Of a stretch of 64,000 bases of DNA, positions 44,240-54,029 are shown one piece after another. The stretch lies in assembly GCA_964423925.1 (NCBI GenBank), contig CAYRGQ010000010.1:1-64000 (forward strand), written 5' to 3'. Position 1 is the stretch's first letter. Each line of letters starts with the position of its first letter. Below the pieces are notes generated by a model. The model saw only the letters and a program-made list of their open reading frames with translations, did not search any database and had not been told where the DNA came from. The translations under genes and the position numbers were made by a program. This DNA comes from CAYRGQ01 sp964423925. GTDB lineage: Bacteria; Bacteroidota; Bacteroidia; Sphingobacteriales; Sphingobacteriaceae.

Positions 44240-45436
44240 ATGAACGTAATTGGCACCGACATTACCAAACGAAAAAAGACCTTAAACTGCGCTAAACTAA
44301 TGATTTTTAGCGCATTATTAGCAAGCACCCTCACCTCCTGTACCAACGGATGGTCGAAGAAAAGCGAAGCGGAAACTGGCCTGATATCTTTGCCCGTCCA
44401 CGTGGTGGATACCGCTACGGCTATCACGGTAAAAGACTATTTGGGGACCATTGAGGGCAAGGTGAATGTGGAAATTCGTCCACAAGTTGAAGGGATTTTG
44501 GAAAAAATCTATGTGGACGAAGGCGCATTCGTGGAAGAGGGGCAATTACTCTTCAGCATCAGCCCTCTCCCTTATCAAGAGGAATTGAATAACGCTTTGG
44601 CAAAAGAAAATGTAGAGAAAGCCCGCCTCCGCAACGCGAAGCTGGAGGTGGATCGCTTGCAACCCCTAATCGACAACGAGGTCATGTCTGACGTGCGTCT
44701 CCAAAGTGCCAAATCGGATTACGAAGTGGCACAAGCCTCACTCGCCCAAGCATCCGCGGCCGTCGCCAGCGCACGGATTAACCTTGAGTTTACCACCATA
44801 AAAGCCCCGGTAAGCGGCTTCATCGGCCGGATTCCCAAACGTGTCGGCAACCTGGTAGCCAAGAACGACTCCCAGCCGTTGACGGTCTTGTCTGACATTC
44901 ACGAGGTATTCGTGTATTTCGCAATGAGCGAATCTGACTTCCTGCACTTCAGCCGACGCCATAGCGACCAAGACGGGCACACCGATACACTAAGCTTGAG
45001 CAGTTCTGAGCGATTCATCCCCTACGTGACGCTCGTGCTTGCAGACGGCAAGGAATACCCCGAACGAGGCGTAGTCGACGCGGTGACCGGTCAAGTGAAC
45101 CGGACGACCGGCGCGATTTCCTTGCGTGCCACCTTCCCGAACACCGACTTCATCCTTCGATCGGGAAATACCGGAACCCTAAAAATGGAAGAAAGTATGC
45201 CTGGCGTATTACTCGTGCCTCAGGTGGCCACCACGGAATTGCAAGACAAGATTTTCGTCTACACCCTTACACCGGACAACCGCGTCAAACGCCAAGCGAT
45301 TCAGGTCTCAGGCAAAAGCGGATCAAATTATATCGTGTCCGACGGTCTACAGGTACGTGACCGCGTCGTACTATCCGGCTTTGACAAGCTAACGAACGGG
45401 ATGGAAATCGTGCCGATCACGTCCACGGGAACCTAA
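44240..45436 (+). CDS. RND efflux periplasmic adaptor (AcrA/MexE type)
   Basis: A 398-aa adaptor lipoprotein: basic N-terminus, hydrophobic core and lipobox TSC (Cys34), then YLGTIEGKVNVEIRPQVEGILEKIYVDEGAFVEEGQLLF (lipoyl half 1, in part), a coiled-coil hairpin (~100-160), FTTIKAPVSGFIGRIP (lipoyl half 2), and beta-barrel and membrane-proximal domains. It links the inner-membrane pump to the outer-membrane channel. AAGGAAATTC directly before the ATG is a rare good ribosome binding site in this window. It is the first gene of a three-gene operon. Confidence 0.94.
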   Translation: MNVIGTDITKRKKTLNCAKLMIFSALLASTLTSCTNGWSKKSEAETGLISLPVHVVDTATAITVKDYLGTIEGKVNVEIRPQVEGILEKIYVDEGAFVEEGQLLFSISPLPYQEELNNALAKENVEKARLRNAKLEVDRLQPLIDNEVMSDVRLQSAKSDYEVAQASLAQASAAVASARINLEFTTIKAPVSGFIGRIPKRVGNLVAKNDSQPLTVLSDIHEVFVYFAMSESDFLHFSRRHSDQDGHTDTLSLSSSERFIPYVTLVLADGKEYPERGVVDAVTGQVNRTTGAISLRATFPNTDFILRSGNTGTLKMEESMPGVLLVPQVATTELQDKIFVYTLTPDNRVKRQAIQVSGKSGSNYIVSDGLQVRDRVVLSGFDKLTNGMEIVPITSTGT

Positions 45437-45532
45437 CATCCTCGCACATGCCTCCTCGTACTGCTGACGGCTTTGCGGTCGGCACAGGTGGGGGTTGATT
45501 TGCTTATTTATTCGCTTATCTCCAAAAAATTT

Positions 45533-48500
45533 ATGCTAAAAACCTTCATCAATAGACCCGTGCTCGCCACCGTAGTGTCTACGATGCTCATCATTTTAGG
45601 GCTCATAGGTATGTCACAGCTGCCAATCACTCGTTTTCCCGAAATCGCGCCTCCCAGCGTCACTGTTTCCCTCTCATACCCTGGCGCCACGGCTGAAACA
45701 GTCGCGCAAAGCGTCCTCTTGCCCATCGAAGAGGCCATCAATGGGGTGGAAAACATGACCTACATCCGGTCGTCGGCCAGCAATTCCGGCTCGGGGAGCG
45801 TCAACGTCTTCTTCAAGGCGGGCACCAATCCGGACCAAGCGTCCGTCAACGTACAAACCCGTATCTCGCGTGCCGTCAACCAGATTCCCACCGAGGTTAA
45901 CGAAGCAGGTATTACGGTTATGCCGCGGCAGAGCGGGATTATCATGACGATCAATCTCTACAGCGTAGACCCCGACACGACCTACGACGAAACGTTCCTA
46001 CAGGCCTACGCACAAATCAACATTAACCGCGAATTGCTACGTGTTGACGGCATTGCACAGGTATCTCGGGTTGGCGCACGGGATTATTCCATGCGTACGT
46101 GGATCAATCCCGAGAAATTAGCGCTGTATAACCTCGTGCCCCAGGATGTCATGAGCGCCATCCGAGACCAGAACTTCGAAATTGCACCTGGCAAATTCGG
46201 CGAAACATCGGACGAAGTGTTCGAAACCGTGCTGCGCCATCGCGGGCGGTTTAGCACGCCCGAAGAGTTTGAGAACATCGTTATCCGCACCAATGAAGAC
46301 GGGTCGGTTCTCTACCTACGCGACGTGGCACGCGTGGAACTCGGTGCCTCTAATTTAGGAAGCGACAATAAAGTCGACGGCTATCCTGGCCTGACACTCA
46401 ACATAACCCAAACAAGTGGTTCGAATGCACGCGAAATCGACGTGAAGGTGCGCGAGGTTCTTGAGCGTCTTGCCGAGGATTTCCCCGAAGGGATCAACTA
46501 CGATATTACCTACAGCGTGCGCGACCAGATTGACGAATCGATTTCCCAGGTCAGAAACACCATCTTCGAAGCATTCTTCCTCGTATTTATCATCGTTTTT
46601 ATTTTTTTGCAGGATTTTCGCTCGACGATCATACCAGCAATCGCCATCCCCGTCTCGCTCGTCGGGACCTTTTTCTTCCTCTATTTGTTCGGCTTTTCGA
46701 TCAACGTCTTGACCATGTTCGCCCTCGTGCTGTCTATCGGGATCGTGGTCGATGATGCCATCGTCGTGGTAGAGGCCGTACACCAAAAGATGGAACGCTC
46801 CGCTCTCTCCGCCAAGCAGGCCACCCTATCCACCATGAGCGAGATCACCGGAGCTATCCTATCGATAACGATGGTAATGGCTGCCGTGTTTTTCCCCGTC
46901 GGGTTTATGGAAGGACCTTCTGGATTGTTTTACCGCCAATTTGCCTATACCTTGGCGACGGCAATTTTAATTTCGGCCCTATGTGCATTGACCCTCACCC
47001 CCGCGCTATGCGCCCTGCTACTCAAGAATACGCATACGACCACAGAAGGAACCGGCACCGCCCCTATCCAGCCGAACAGCGCCTTTGCTCGCTTCAAGAC
47101 TCGGCTTTTTACGGCTTTCAATCGGGCGTTTGACGCGTTTACCGCCAGGTACATCAACACGCTGCACCCGTTGATTAAACGGAAAACGTGGAGTCTGGCC
47201 GGCTTGGTTTTGATTATTGCATTAGGTTTTTTTGCCATGAGCCGGACACCCTCAGCGTTTATCCCTACGGAGGACGACAGTTTTATCACGTACTCTCTTG
47301 CCATGCCACCCGGGGCCTCCCTGGCTCGGACGACCGAAGCCTTGCGCCGCGCCGACAGTGTGCTGAGGCAACGGGAAGCGATTGCTGGAATGACGACCGT
47401 ATCGGGCTATAACGCCATCAACGCCAGCGCTAGTCCGGCTTTTGCCGTCGGTTACATCAACCTGAAGCCTCCCAAGGAAAGAGGGGCCATCCAAGATATG
47501 GATGCCTTTATAGATACCATTCGCAAGGACCTCGACCAGATACACGAAGCCACATTCAGCGTGTTTCCACGTCCTACCGTGCAAGGCTTTGGCGACTTCT
47601 CGGGCTTGGAATTTGTCCTGCAGGATCGCCTGGGCGGATCTTTCCAAGACTTCAGCTTTTTGGCGGACAGCTTTATTGCCGAGTTAGAACGCAGACCCGA
47701 AATTGGAACCGCGTACACGCCCTTCAAAGCGAATTTCCCGCAGTACGAACTGGAAATCAACCCAGTGAAAGCGAAGGCGCTGGGTGTAGACGTGCGTGAT
47801 TTGATGACGACCGTGCGGGCCTACTATGGTCGGGTGCAAGCCGGCGACTTCAGCCGTTTCGGCCGCCAGTATCGGGTGTATATACAAGCGGACTTTGACT
47901 ATCGAACCGACCCCGAATCCTTCAAGTCGATCTTTGTACGCAACGACCAAGGCGAAATGGTGCCCGCTAACACGATCATTACACTAAAAAAAACACAGGG
48001 TCCCGAAAACGTAAGCCGATATAACTTATTCAACGCCATCGCCATAAATGCAACCCCGGCTGAAGGTTACAGCACCGGACAAGCCATGCAGGCCGTGGAG
48101 GAAGTCGCGGACATGGGTTTGCCGGGCAATTACAGTTACGAATGGACCGGCATGAGCCGCGAAGAGCGGGATTCCGGCAATCAGACCACGATCATTTTCG
48201 TTTTGAGCATTGTCTTTGTGTACTTCCTTCTTGCCGCACAGTACGAAAGCTATATCCTGCCGCTTGCCATTCTGCTGTCGGTACCCGTTGGGCTACTTGG
48301 CGTGTTTTTAACGATTAACCTCGTGGGGCTCGAGAACAATATTTATGTGCAGGTAGGACTGATTATGCTCATCGGCCTACTTGCCAAAAACGCCATTCTG
48401 ATCGTGGAATTTGCCGTGCAACAACGCCGTCTAGGGATGAGCATCTATGAATCGGCGATTGAAGGGGCCAGAATGCGCCTGCGTCCAATCCTAATGACCT

Positions 48501-48709
48501 CGTTGGCATTTGTGGCAGGTCTGGTTCCACTGATGTGGACGGTTGGCCCATCGGCGCAGGGCAACCATTCCATCAGCTTTGGAGCGGCCGGCGGCATGTT
48601 ATTCGGCGTCGCCTTAGGCGTATTCATCATTCCTGTACTCTACATCATTTTCAAACAATTTGACGAACTCGTCAAAGCTAAATTCAGCAATTCGGAGGAC
48701 AACGCATGA
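45533..48709 (+). CDS. RND multidrug efflux permease (HAE1 family)
   Basis: A 1,058-aa inner-membrane proton antiporter of the AcrB/MexF type. It starts MLKTFINRPVLATVV, the family's usual beginning; a TTG-started extension to 45473 is rejected. Proton-relay Asp pair in GIVVDDAIVVVEAVHQK (helix 4), two large periplasmic loops (e.g. AINGVENMTYIRSSASNSGSG) and the C-terminal repeat with LIMLIGLLAKNAILIVEFA and GARMRLRPILMTSLAF. Probably exports drugs or bile-salt-like compounds. Its stop overlaps the OMF gene start (ATGA). Confidence 0.96.
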   Translation: MLKTFINRPVLATVVSTMLIILGLIGMSQLPITRFPEIAPPSVTVSLSYPGATAETVAQSVLLPIEEAINGVENMTYIRSSASNSGSGSVNVFFKAGTNPDQASVNVQTRISRAVNQIPTEVNEAGITVMPRQSGIIMTINLYSVDPDTTYDETFLQAYAQININRELLRVDGIAQVSRVGARDYSMRTWINPEKLALYNLVPQDVMSAIRDQNFEIAPGKFGETSDEVFETVLRHRGRFSTPEEFENIVIRTNEDGSVLYLRDVARVELGASNLGSDNKVDGYPGLTLNITQTSGSNAREIDVKVREVLERLAEDFPEGINYDITYSVRDQIDESISQVRNTIFEAFFLVFIIVFIFLQDFRSTIIPAIAIPVSLVGTFFFLYLFGFSINVLTMFALVLSIGIVVDDAIVVVEAVHQKMERSALSAKQATLSTMSEITGAILSITMVMAAVFFPVGFMEGPSGLFYRQFAYTLATAILISALCALTLTPALCALLLKNTHTTTEGTGTAPIQPNSAFARFKTRLFTAFNRAFDAFTARYINTLHPLIKRKTWSLAGLVLIIALGFFAMSRTPSAFIPTEDDSFITYSLAMPPGASLARTTEALRRADSVLRQREAIAGMTTVSGYNAINASASPAFAVGYINLKPPKERGAIQDMDAFIDTIRKDLDQIHEATFSVFPRPTVQGFGDFSGLEFVLQDRLGGSFQDFSFLADSFIAELERRPEIGTAYTPFKANFPQYELEINPVKAKALGVDVRDLMTTVRAYYGRVQAGDFSRFGRQYRVYIQADFDYRTDPESFKSIFVRNDQGEMVPANTIITLKKTQGPENVSRYNLFNAIAINATPAEGYSTGQAMQAVEEVADMGLPGNYSYEWTGMSREERDSGNQTTIIFVLSIVFVYFLLAAQYESYILPLAILLSVPVGLLGVFLTINLVGLENNIYVQVGLIMLIGLLAKNAILIVEFAVQQRRLGMSIYESAIEGARMRLRPILMTSLAFVAGLVPLMWTVGPSAQGNHSISFGAAGGMLFGVALGVFIIPVLYIIFKQFDELVKAKFSNSEDNA

Positions 48710-50160
48710 AGTGGAAAAAACAGCGTATATACGCGTTCCTAGCCTTTTCGCTGTCGTTTGGGGCTTGCAAGGTGGGGCAAGACTATCAGCGCCCAACTAC
48801 CGACCTTCCTCCCTCCTACCGGAGTGGCGACAGCCTGATCGACAGCCCAGGATTAGCGGATATTCCTTGGCGGGAGTTCTTTAGCGACAGCGCCCTCATC
48901 AACCTCATTGACACCGCATTAGCGTACAACTACGACCTCCAAGTGGCCGTGAGGAATATTCAGATTGCCAATCAATACGCGAAGAGGTCCAAGGCCGCCT
49001 TTTTCCCCCAAGTGGAAGCAGACCTTGCGGGAGTCAACCAGCAAAGGCGATCGGAAAACTTCTACTCCAATCCCTCATCGGGATGGTATGGCGACGACGG
49101 TCCTGGCAGCAATCCGCCCGATGTAATGTTCAATTACCAATCCCAATACTATTCGGTACTGGGAACGAGCTGGGAAATCGACATCTGGGGAAAATTAAGC
49201 CGGCAAAAAGAGGCCGCCATCGCGGAATATCTAACCACGCACGAGGCCCGCAAAGCCGTGCAGACCTCCCTGATCGCGGCCATCGCCGATGGCTATTACA
49301 ATTTACTCATGTTAGATGCTCAAATGGAAGTGGCCCGTCGAAATCTGCAATTAAACGACAGTACCCTCAGCATCGTCAAACTCCAATACGATGCCGGCGA
49401 GGTGACGGCACTCGCCATTCAGCAGACCGAATCGCAAAAGCTGGTCGCAGCGGCGCTGATTCCCTCGCTCGAACAAGAAATCGCTATCCAGGAAAACACG
49501 CTGATGGCACTCACAGGTCGTATGCCTGACGGTGTGATGCGTGCGAGCAGCTTGGCAGAAATGCCCACGGACGACGCGTTTTCGGTGGGCGTCCCCCTTC
49601 ACTTGATTCGCAACCGCCCCGACGTCCGGTCGGCAGAGCTCACGTTGCAAGCCGCCAATGCCGAAGTAGGCGTAGCACAAGCGTTTCGATATCCGTCGCT
49701 CTCCATCAGTGCGACGGTGGGCATCAACGCCATGATGCCACACAATTGGCTCAATATCCCGGGATCACTTATCGGTGGGTTTATCGGCGGTGTCACTCAA
49801 CCGGTTTTTTCCGGAAGACGCCTAAAAACGCAGCACGAAGTGACCAAGCTCGAGCGCGAGAAGGCGGAGCTCGATTTCCATCAAACCCTCCTGGACGCAA
49901 CTGTCGAAGTGTCAAACGCGCTCATTATGGTGCAGAAATTGCGGGAGCGTCATGAGATCGCCGAACAACGGGTAGCGACTTCGCAAAAGGCAGTACAGAA
50001 TGCAAACCTGCTCTTTCGGAGTGGATACGCGAGCTACCTGGAAGTGATCACGGCACAGTCGAATGCCTTGAGCAGCGAGCTGGACATGACGCGCATTAAA
50101 CAGCAACAGCTTAATGCCAAAGTGGAATTGTACCGTGCACTGGGTGGCGGATGGAAATGA
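48706..50160 (+). CDS. Outer-membrane efflux lipoprotein (OprM/NodT type)
   Basis: A 484-aa outer-membrane factor. The signal ends in the lipobox GAC (Cys ~19), then KVGQDYQRPTTDLPPSYR, the start expected of the NodT/OprM group. It contains SWEIDIWGKLSRQKEAA, the mid-protein VGVPLHLIRNRPDVRSAEL and GGVTQPVFSGRRLKTQHEV. Overlap ATGA with the permease stop shows translational coupling. It completes a tripartite RND pump with the two upstream genes. Confidence 0.95.
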   Translation: MKWKKQRIYAFLAFSLSFGACKVGQDYQRPTTDLPPSYRSGDSLIDSPGLADIPWREFFSDSALINLIDTALAYNYDLQVAVRNIQIANQYAKRSKAAFFPQVEADLAGVNQQRRSENFYSNPSSGWYGDDGPGSNPPDVMFNYQSQYYSVLGTSWEIDIWGKLSRQKEAAIAEYLTTHEARKAVQTSLIAAIADGYYNLLMLDAQMEVARRNLQLNDSTLSIVKLQYDAGEVTALAIQQTESQKLVAAALIPSLEQEIAIQENTLMALTGRMPDGVMRASSLAEMPTDDAFSVGVPLHLIRNRPDVRSAELTLQAANAEVGVAQAFRYPSLSISATVGINAMMPHNWLNIPGSLIGGFIGGVTQPVFSGRRLKTQHEVTKLEREKAELDFHQTLLDATVEVSNALIMVQKLRERHEIAEQRVATSQKAVQNANLLFRSGYASYLEVITAQSNALSSELDMTRIKQQQLNAKVELYRALGGGWK

Positions 50161-50176
50161 AAATTACCGAGCATTA

Positions 50177-50470
50177 ATGGATAAAATAACTGTAGACTTT
50201 TTTAAAAAATCCGTCGTTTCGGGCGAAATCCCTGGCGACCTGTCCCCGGCATTGCAGGCACTCTGGCACGACGCGCGAGGCGATTGGCAAAAGGCGCACG
50301 ACTTGATCGACCACCTTCATGACCCCGTTTCATCGCACGTGCATGCGTACTTGCATCGCAAAGAAGGCGACATCTGGAATGCCGACTATTGGTATACACG
50401 TGCGAAGCGCAGCCGGCCCGTCCATTCGCTGGACGACGAGTGGGAATCATTGGTGAGCGCGTATCTGTAG
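50177..50470 (+). CDS. Small conserved protein of unknown function
   Basis: A 97-aa acidic cytosolic protein; ALWHDARGDWQKAHDLIDHL and HAYLHRKEGDIWNADYWYTRA are regular helical, TPR-like segments, a pattern I recall from a widespread but unnamed bacterial family. The ATG at 50177 is preferred to the upstream frame start inside the efflux gene. It lies 16 nt after the efflux operon and may be co-transcribed. No link to efflux is known. Confidence 0.75.
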   Translation: MDKITVDFFKKSVVSGEIPGDLSPALQALWHDARGDWQKAHDLIDHLHDPVSSHVHAYLHRKEGDIWNADYWYTRAKRSRPVHSLDDEWESLVSAYL

Positions 50471-50481
50471 CTGCGTATCGG

Positions 50482-51279
50482 CTACTCGCCTTCGGGATCG
50501 TCCACCACGGTCATACGGATGACCACGACTGTCTGTGCGCTGAAATATCCCAACGCGCCCCCCGTGATATTGGAGGGAGGATTGGAGGGCGTAGCCACGC
50601 CAGGGTTGAGCATGACCACTCCGAACCAATACCGGTGCACGGGTTCGTCGATTTCATTCCGAACGACCACGACCTGGTCTCCGATTTGCAGATTGATATC
50701 CAGATTAATCAAATCGTGGGTAACGTAGCGCCCATTGTTGAATTTGTCGTTGAACAACCCGACATTGACAAAGGGCGACTCATTGACCGACATCCGATAT
50801 CGAAAGTAGTTTGGCTTGTCTGGAGGATCCTGGAAATGTACGTGCAGGGCGCGACGAGACACGCCAAAGAATTCGCCCGACGAACTTGAAACCGAGTCGA
50901 CCGGAACCACCGTCGGCATAGTTGACGTTGCCGTATACGTTTCGTCATTTACTATGACTTCCAAGGTATACGTGCTGCCCGGTACGCCCCGCAGCCTGTC
51001 GGTAGTGTACACACCCGGCGCACCTGGGATAAACTCCACTTCTCGGCCGCGCTCATCGGTAACCACCACCCGAGCGTCCGAAACGGGCGAAAAAGGCTGA
51101 TCTTCTGTAAACGAGACCGTACGGCTCACACGAATTTCTTGGTTATTAGCCAAATTATTTATTTCCGCTTCGATGACGATTCGCGGGTCGCCTTCGTTCA
51201 GATCGATATCAATAACGTCTTCGCACGCCGTAAACCATGCCACGCATCCCATCATCAGTCCATATATCCATCCACGCAT
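50482..51279 (-). CDS. DUF4249 family lipoprotein
   Basis: A 265-aa lipoprotein: hydrophobic leader with lipobox WFTAC (Cys ~19) and EDVIDIDLNEGDPRIVIEA, the characteristic DUF4249 start. The rest is beta-rich with Ig-like features (VSRTVSFTEDQPFSPVSDARVVV, in part; PGSTYTLEVIV). It follows the TonB receptor gene by 3 nt. DUF4249 proteins are frequent partners of TonB receptors in Bacteroidota and are presumably surface lipoproteins; their function is not known. Confidence 0.88.
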   Translation of the reverse strand: MRGWIYGLMMGCVAWFTACEDVIDIDLNEGDPRIVIEAEINNLANNQEIRVSRTVSFTEDQPFSPVSDARVVVTDERGREVEFIPGAPGVYTTDRLRGVPGSTYTLEVIVNDETYTATSTMPTVVPVDSVSSSSGEFFGVSRRALHVHFQDPPDKPNYFRYRMSVNESPFVNVGLFNDKFNNGRYVTHDLINLDINLQIGDQVVVVRNEIDEPVHRYWFGVVMLNPGVATPSNPPSNITGGALGYFSAQTVVVIRMTVVDDPEGE

Positions 51280-51282
51280 AAA

Positions 51283-53613
51283 TCAAAATTTAAAATTCCA
51301 TGTCACCGACGGGATAATACCAAACAGCGCAATCCGGTAAGTCTCCGTGAGGTTAGGGTTGGCTTCGCTCTCCCTAAAGTCGATGATATACGCATTCTTG
51401 CGGTTATACACGTTGTAAATCCCAAAAGTCCAGCTAGACTTGAATTTGTTATTCGGGTTGCCGTCCAATGTAGCGCCAATATCCAGCCGGTGATAGTCGG
51501 GCATCCGATAGCCGTTGCGCTCGGTGTAATACCAGAGCGACTGCCCGTCAATCTGATACCGGCCACTCGGGAAGGTAACGGCATTTCCTGTGCTATATAC
51601 GAATGTCGATGAAAGACTCCACCTGGGCGATAGGTGGTAGGTAGCCACGGCCGACAGGTCGTGGGTGCGGTCTTGGCGGGCCGCAAACCAGCGTCCGCCG
51701 TCGATTCCATCAAACTGGCGCTCGCTCCGCGACAAGGTATAGCTCAGCCAACCACTTAAGCGACCGCTGCGTTTGCGCGCGTAGAGCTCCAGTCCGTACG
51801 CCCGACCAATTCCATACAGCAGTTCGGATTCGATGAATTCATTGGCCTGCAAATCTGCCGCATCACGGTAGTCTATCTGGTTGCGCATGTCCTTATAATA
51901 GGTCTCCACGGACACCTCGTAGCGGTCGTTATCGAGATTCTGGTAAAAACCTACGGCCACCTGGTCGGCAATCTGCGGTTTAATGTTATTGCTGCTCATC
52001 ACCCAAGCGTCGGTCGGCAAGGTCGACGTGGAGTTCGACAATTGATGCAGGTTTTGCGTATTTCGGCTATACGACGCCTTCACGCTGTTGTTACCGGCAA
52101 GTTCGTAGCTGAGCGACATCCGAGGTTCTAGGTTGAGATAGCGCTGCGCTAACTCAGCACGGCCGAACGACTTCGAAGAGACTATGTCTCCGTCCGTGTC
52201 GTACGTATGGAACGTGCCCGGACCGAAAAGCAGGAAGCTGTTGAGCCGAAGGCCATACGTTAGATTTAACCGCTCCAGTGGGCGCCACTCGTGGGAGACA
52301 TAGCCGGCCGCATCCAAACCATGGCGTCGCTCCAACTGCAGGCTATTGATCCGGCTGGACTCCTCCGCTGCAATCTCCGACGGCGATACGCGCTGAAACA
52401 ACCCGTTGACGCCGAAACGAAACGTGTTGGTACCATTAGCCACGAATTGGAAATCCTGCTTGAAATTCGCATTCCGGATGTTGGAAGCGATACGAAAATT
52501 GAAACTGTCTCCACCGATTGTGACGTGGTAATTAAAGTCACTGTATACCAATGTGGTATTGGAGAACAATCGATTACTAAAGAGGTGGTTCCATCGCAAC
52601 GTGGCGGTCGCATTACCCCAGTCGAAATCAAATAAATCCGAGTAACCCAGCAAGTCCTTACCGAAATATCCCGAAACGTACAGTGCATTGCGTTCGTCGA
52701 AGCGGTAGTTTGCTTTTACGTTTAGGTCGTAAAAGAACATGCGCGTCTGATTGATGTCTGGATCCTTGGATAGTTTGAGAAACATATCAGCGTATGTACG
52801 ACGACCGCTCACGATAAAGGAGCCGTTGTCCTTGACGATAGGGCCTTGGACGTTCAGTCGGGACGCGATGAGCCCGATGCCCCCTTCCATGCCAAAGCGT
52901 TTGTTGTTGCCGTCGAGCATGGAAATATCCAGCACAGAGGAAAGTCGGCCGCCGTATTGTGCAGGCGCGCTGCCTTTATACAAATTCACGTCTTTTATCG
53001 CATCGGAGTTAAACGTGGAGAAAAAGCCAAAAAGGTGGGACGCATTGTAAACGATTGCTTCGTCGAGCAGCACCAAATTTTGGTCGCCCGTGCCTCCCCG
53101 GACGAAAAAACTGGTACTTCCTTCGCCCCCGCTCATCACACCGGGCAGCAACTGCAGGGTCTTGAGGACGTCCTGCTCACCGAACAGGACCGGGACGCGC
53201 CGGATATCCTGGATCGACACGTTGGCCACGCCCATCTGCGGATTTTCGATGTTATCTCGCCTCGAAGCCTGTGACACGACTACTTCTTCGATACGCTCAC
53301 CTTGCGTTAGCTCGATTCGCAGGGTACTATCGGCGTTGAGCACCAGCTCCACCGATTGGCTCTGGTAACCCACCCGCGAAAACACCAACTCATGCCGACC
53401 TATCGGCAGAGTCATGGAAAAAAAACCGTAAGTATTGGTCGCACTAGGGCGGTCGTCGCTGTTGGCAGCGCGGACATTGACGCCGACGAGCGTTTCGCCG
53501 GAGGCCGCATCGTACACATGGCCGCTTACGGCCACCCTGGTCTGCGCATACGCCGACAGGGATGCCAAAGCCGACAGTAGCACTGCCGCAGCGATAAAGA
53601 CAACGTACCTCAC
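51283..53613 (-). CDS. TonB-dependent receptor paired with DUF4249 lipoprotein
   Basis: A 776-aa outer-membrane receptor from GTG at 53613. The signal peptide VRYVVFIAAAVLLSALASLSAYAQ (in part) begins exactly there. The open frame extends to an earlier start at 53703, but the -7 promoter element at 53637-53644 lies between, so the extension is not transcribed. Domains: carboxypeptidase-regulatory-like (~26-110), plug (GVANVSIQDIRRVPVLFGEQDVLKTLQLLPGV, in part) and a large barrel. The C-terminus GIIPSVTWNFKF ends in Phe. Cargo unknown. Confidence 0.9.
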   Translation of the reverse strand: MRYVVFIAAAVLLSALASLSAYAQTRVAVSGHVYDAASGETLVGVNVRAANSDDRPSATNTYGFFSMTLPIGRHELVFSRVGYQSQSVELVLNADSTLRIELTQGERIEEVVVSQASRRDNIENPQMGVANVSIQDIRRVPVLFGEQDVLKTLQLLPGVMSGGEGSTSFFVRGGTGDQNLVLLDEAIVYNASHLFGFFSTFNSDAIKDVNLYKGSAPAQYGGRLSSVLDISMLDGNNKRFGMEGGIGLIASRLNVQGPIVKDNGSFIVSGRRTYADMFLKLSKDPDINQTRMFFYDLNVKANYRFDERNALYVSGYFGKDLLGYSDLFDFDWGNATATLRWNHLFSNRLFSNTTLVYSDFNYHVTIGGDSFNFRIASNIRNANFKQDFQFVANGTNTFRFGVNGLFQRVSPSEIAAEESSRINSLQLERRHGLDAAGYVSHEWRPLERLNLTYGLRLNSFLLFGPGTFHTYDTDGDIVSSKSFGRAELAQRYLNLEPRMSLSYELAGNNSVKASYSRNTQNLHQLSNSTSTLPTDAWVMSSNNIKPQIADQVAVGFYQNLDNDRYEVSVETYYKDMRNQIDYRDAADLQANEFIESELLYGIGRAYGLELYARKRSGRLSGWLSYTLSRSERQFDGIDGGRWFAARQDRTHDLSAVATYHLSPRWSLSSTFVYSTGNAVTFPSGRYQIDGQSLWYYTERNGYRMPDYHRLDIGATLDGNPNNKFKSSWTFGIYNVYNRKNAYIIDFRESEANPNLTETYRIALFGIIPSVTWNFKF

Positions 53614-53636
53614 TAGGTTTGCATTATACAACTTGA

Positions 53637-53644
53637 CAAAGGTA
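53637..53644 (-). promoter_or_regulatory. -7 promoter element (TACCTTTG) of the TonB receptor
   Basis: An exact TAnnTTTG match on minus, about 23 nt before the GTG start. It decides that start. The -33 region is weak. Confidence 0.55.
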
Positions 53645-54029
53645 CAGTTAATACACACCAATACGGAAATTGTTCTGATTAAACCGCTATCCCCTAGGAA
53701 CAATTAATTGTCGGGCAAAACGGGAGAGCCCCCGCTGACACGCACCCCGAGCCTGCGAGCCCCCAAGGCTGCGGGCTCCGAAAAACGGATGGGTAGTCCA
53801 TACTACGACAGGAGTGGCTAACGTGGCAAACGCTTGCTGCCATATCGGACGATGCCAACGGCGCAAATGGCCTTCCCACCAGTTCATCCCAAGCTGATTT
53901 AAGCGATTTAGCAACAAAAAAACACGGTAATTTTTCCGGGTATTTTCCCAATATCCACAATTGTTTCGTAATATTGGCACGCAGATTAAACACACATTGA
54001 TTAACCATTTCACACCAAAAGCTTTCATT
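53645..54029. other. Divergent intergenic region
   Basis: About 390 nt between the TonB receptor promoter and the DUF1080 gene. A GC-rich imperfect hairpin lies around 53745-53780 (AGCC..GGCT arms). TAATATTG (53969-53976) matches the -7 consensus at 7 of 8 positions and may drive the DUF1080 gene. The reading frames are not convincing. Confidence 0.4.

Noticed and set aside
45473..45532. N-terminal extension of the RND permease from a TTG codon
   Set aside because: HAE1 permeases begin at the cytosolic end of helix 1 with a M-L-x-x-F-I-x-R-P pattern, which is exactly what starts at 45533.
53645..54029. Reading frames of up to about 100 codons on both strands in this gap
   Set aside because: They are mutually overlapping, have no family pattern or signal peptide, and one of them crosses the TonB receptor's promoter.
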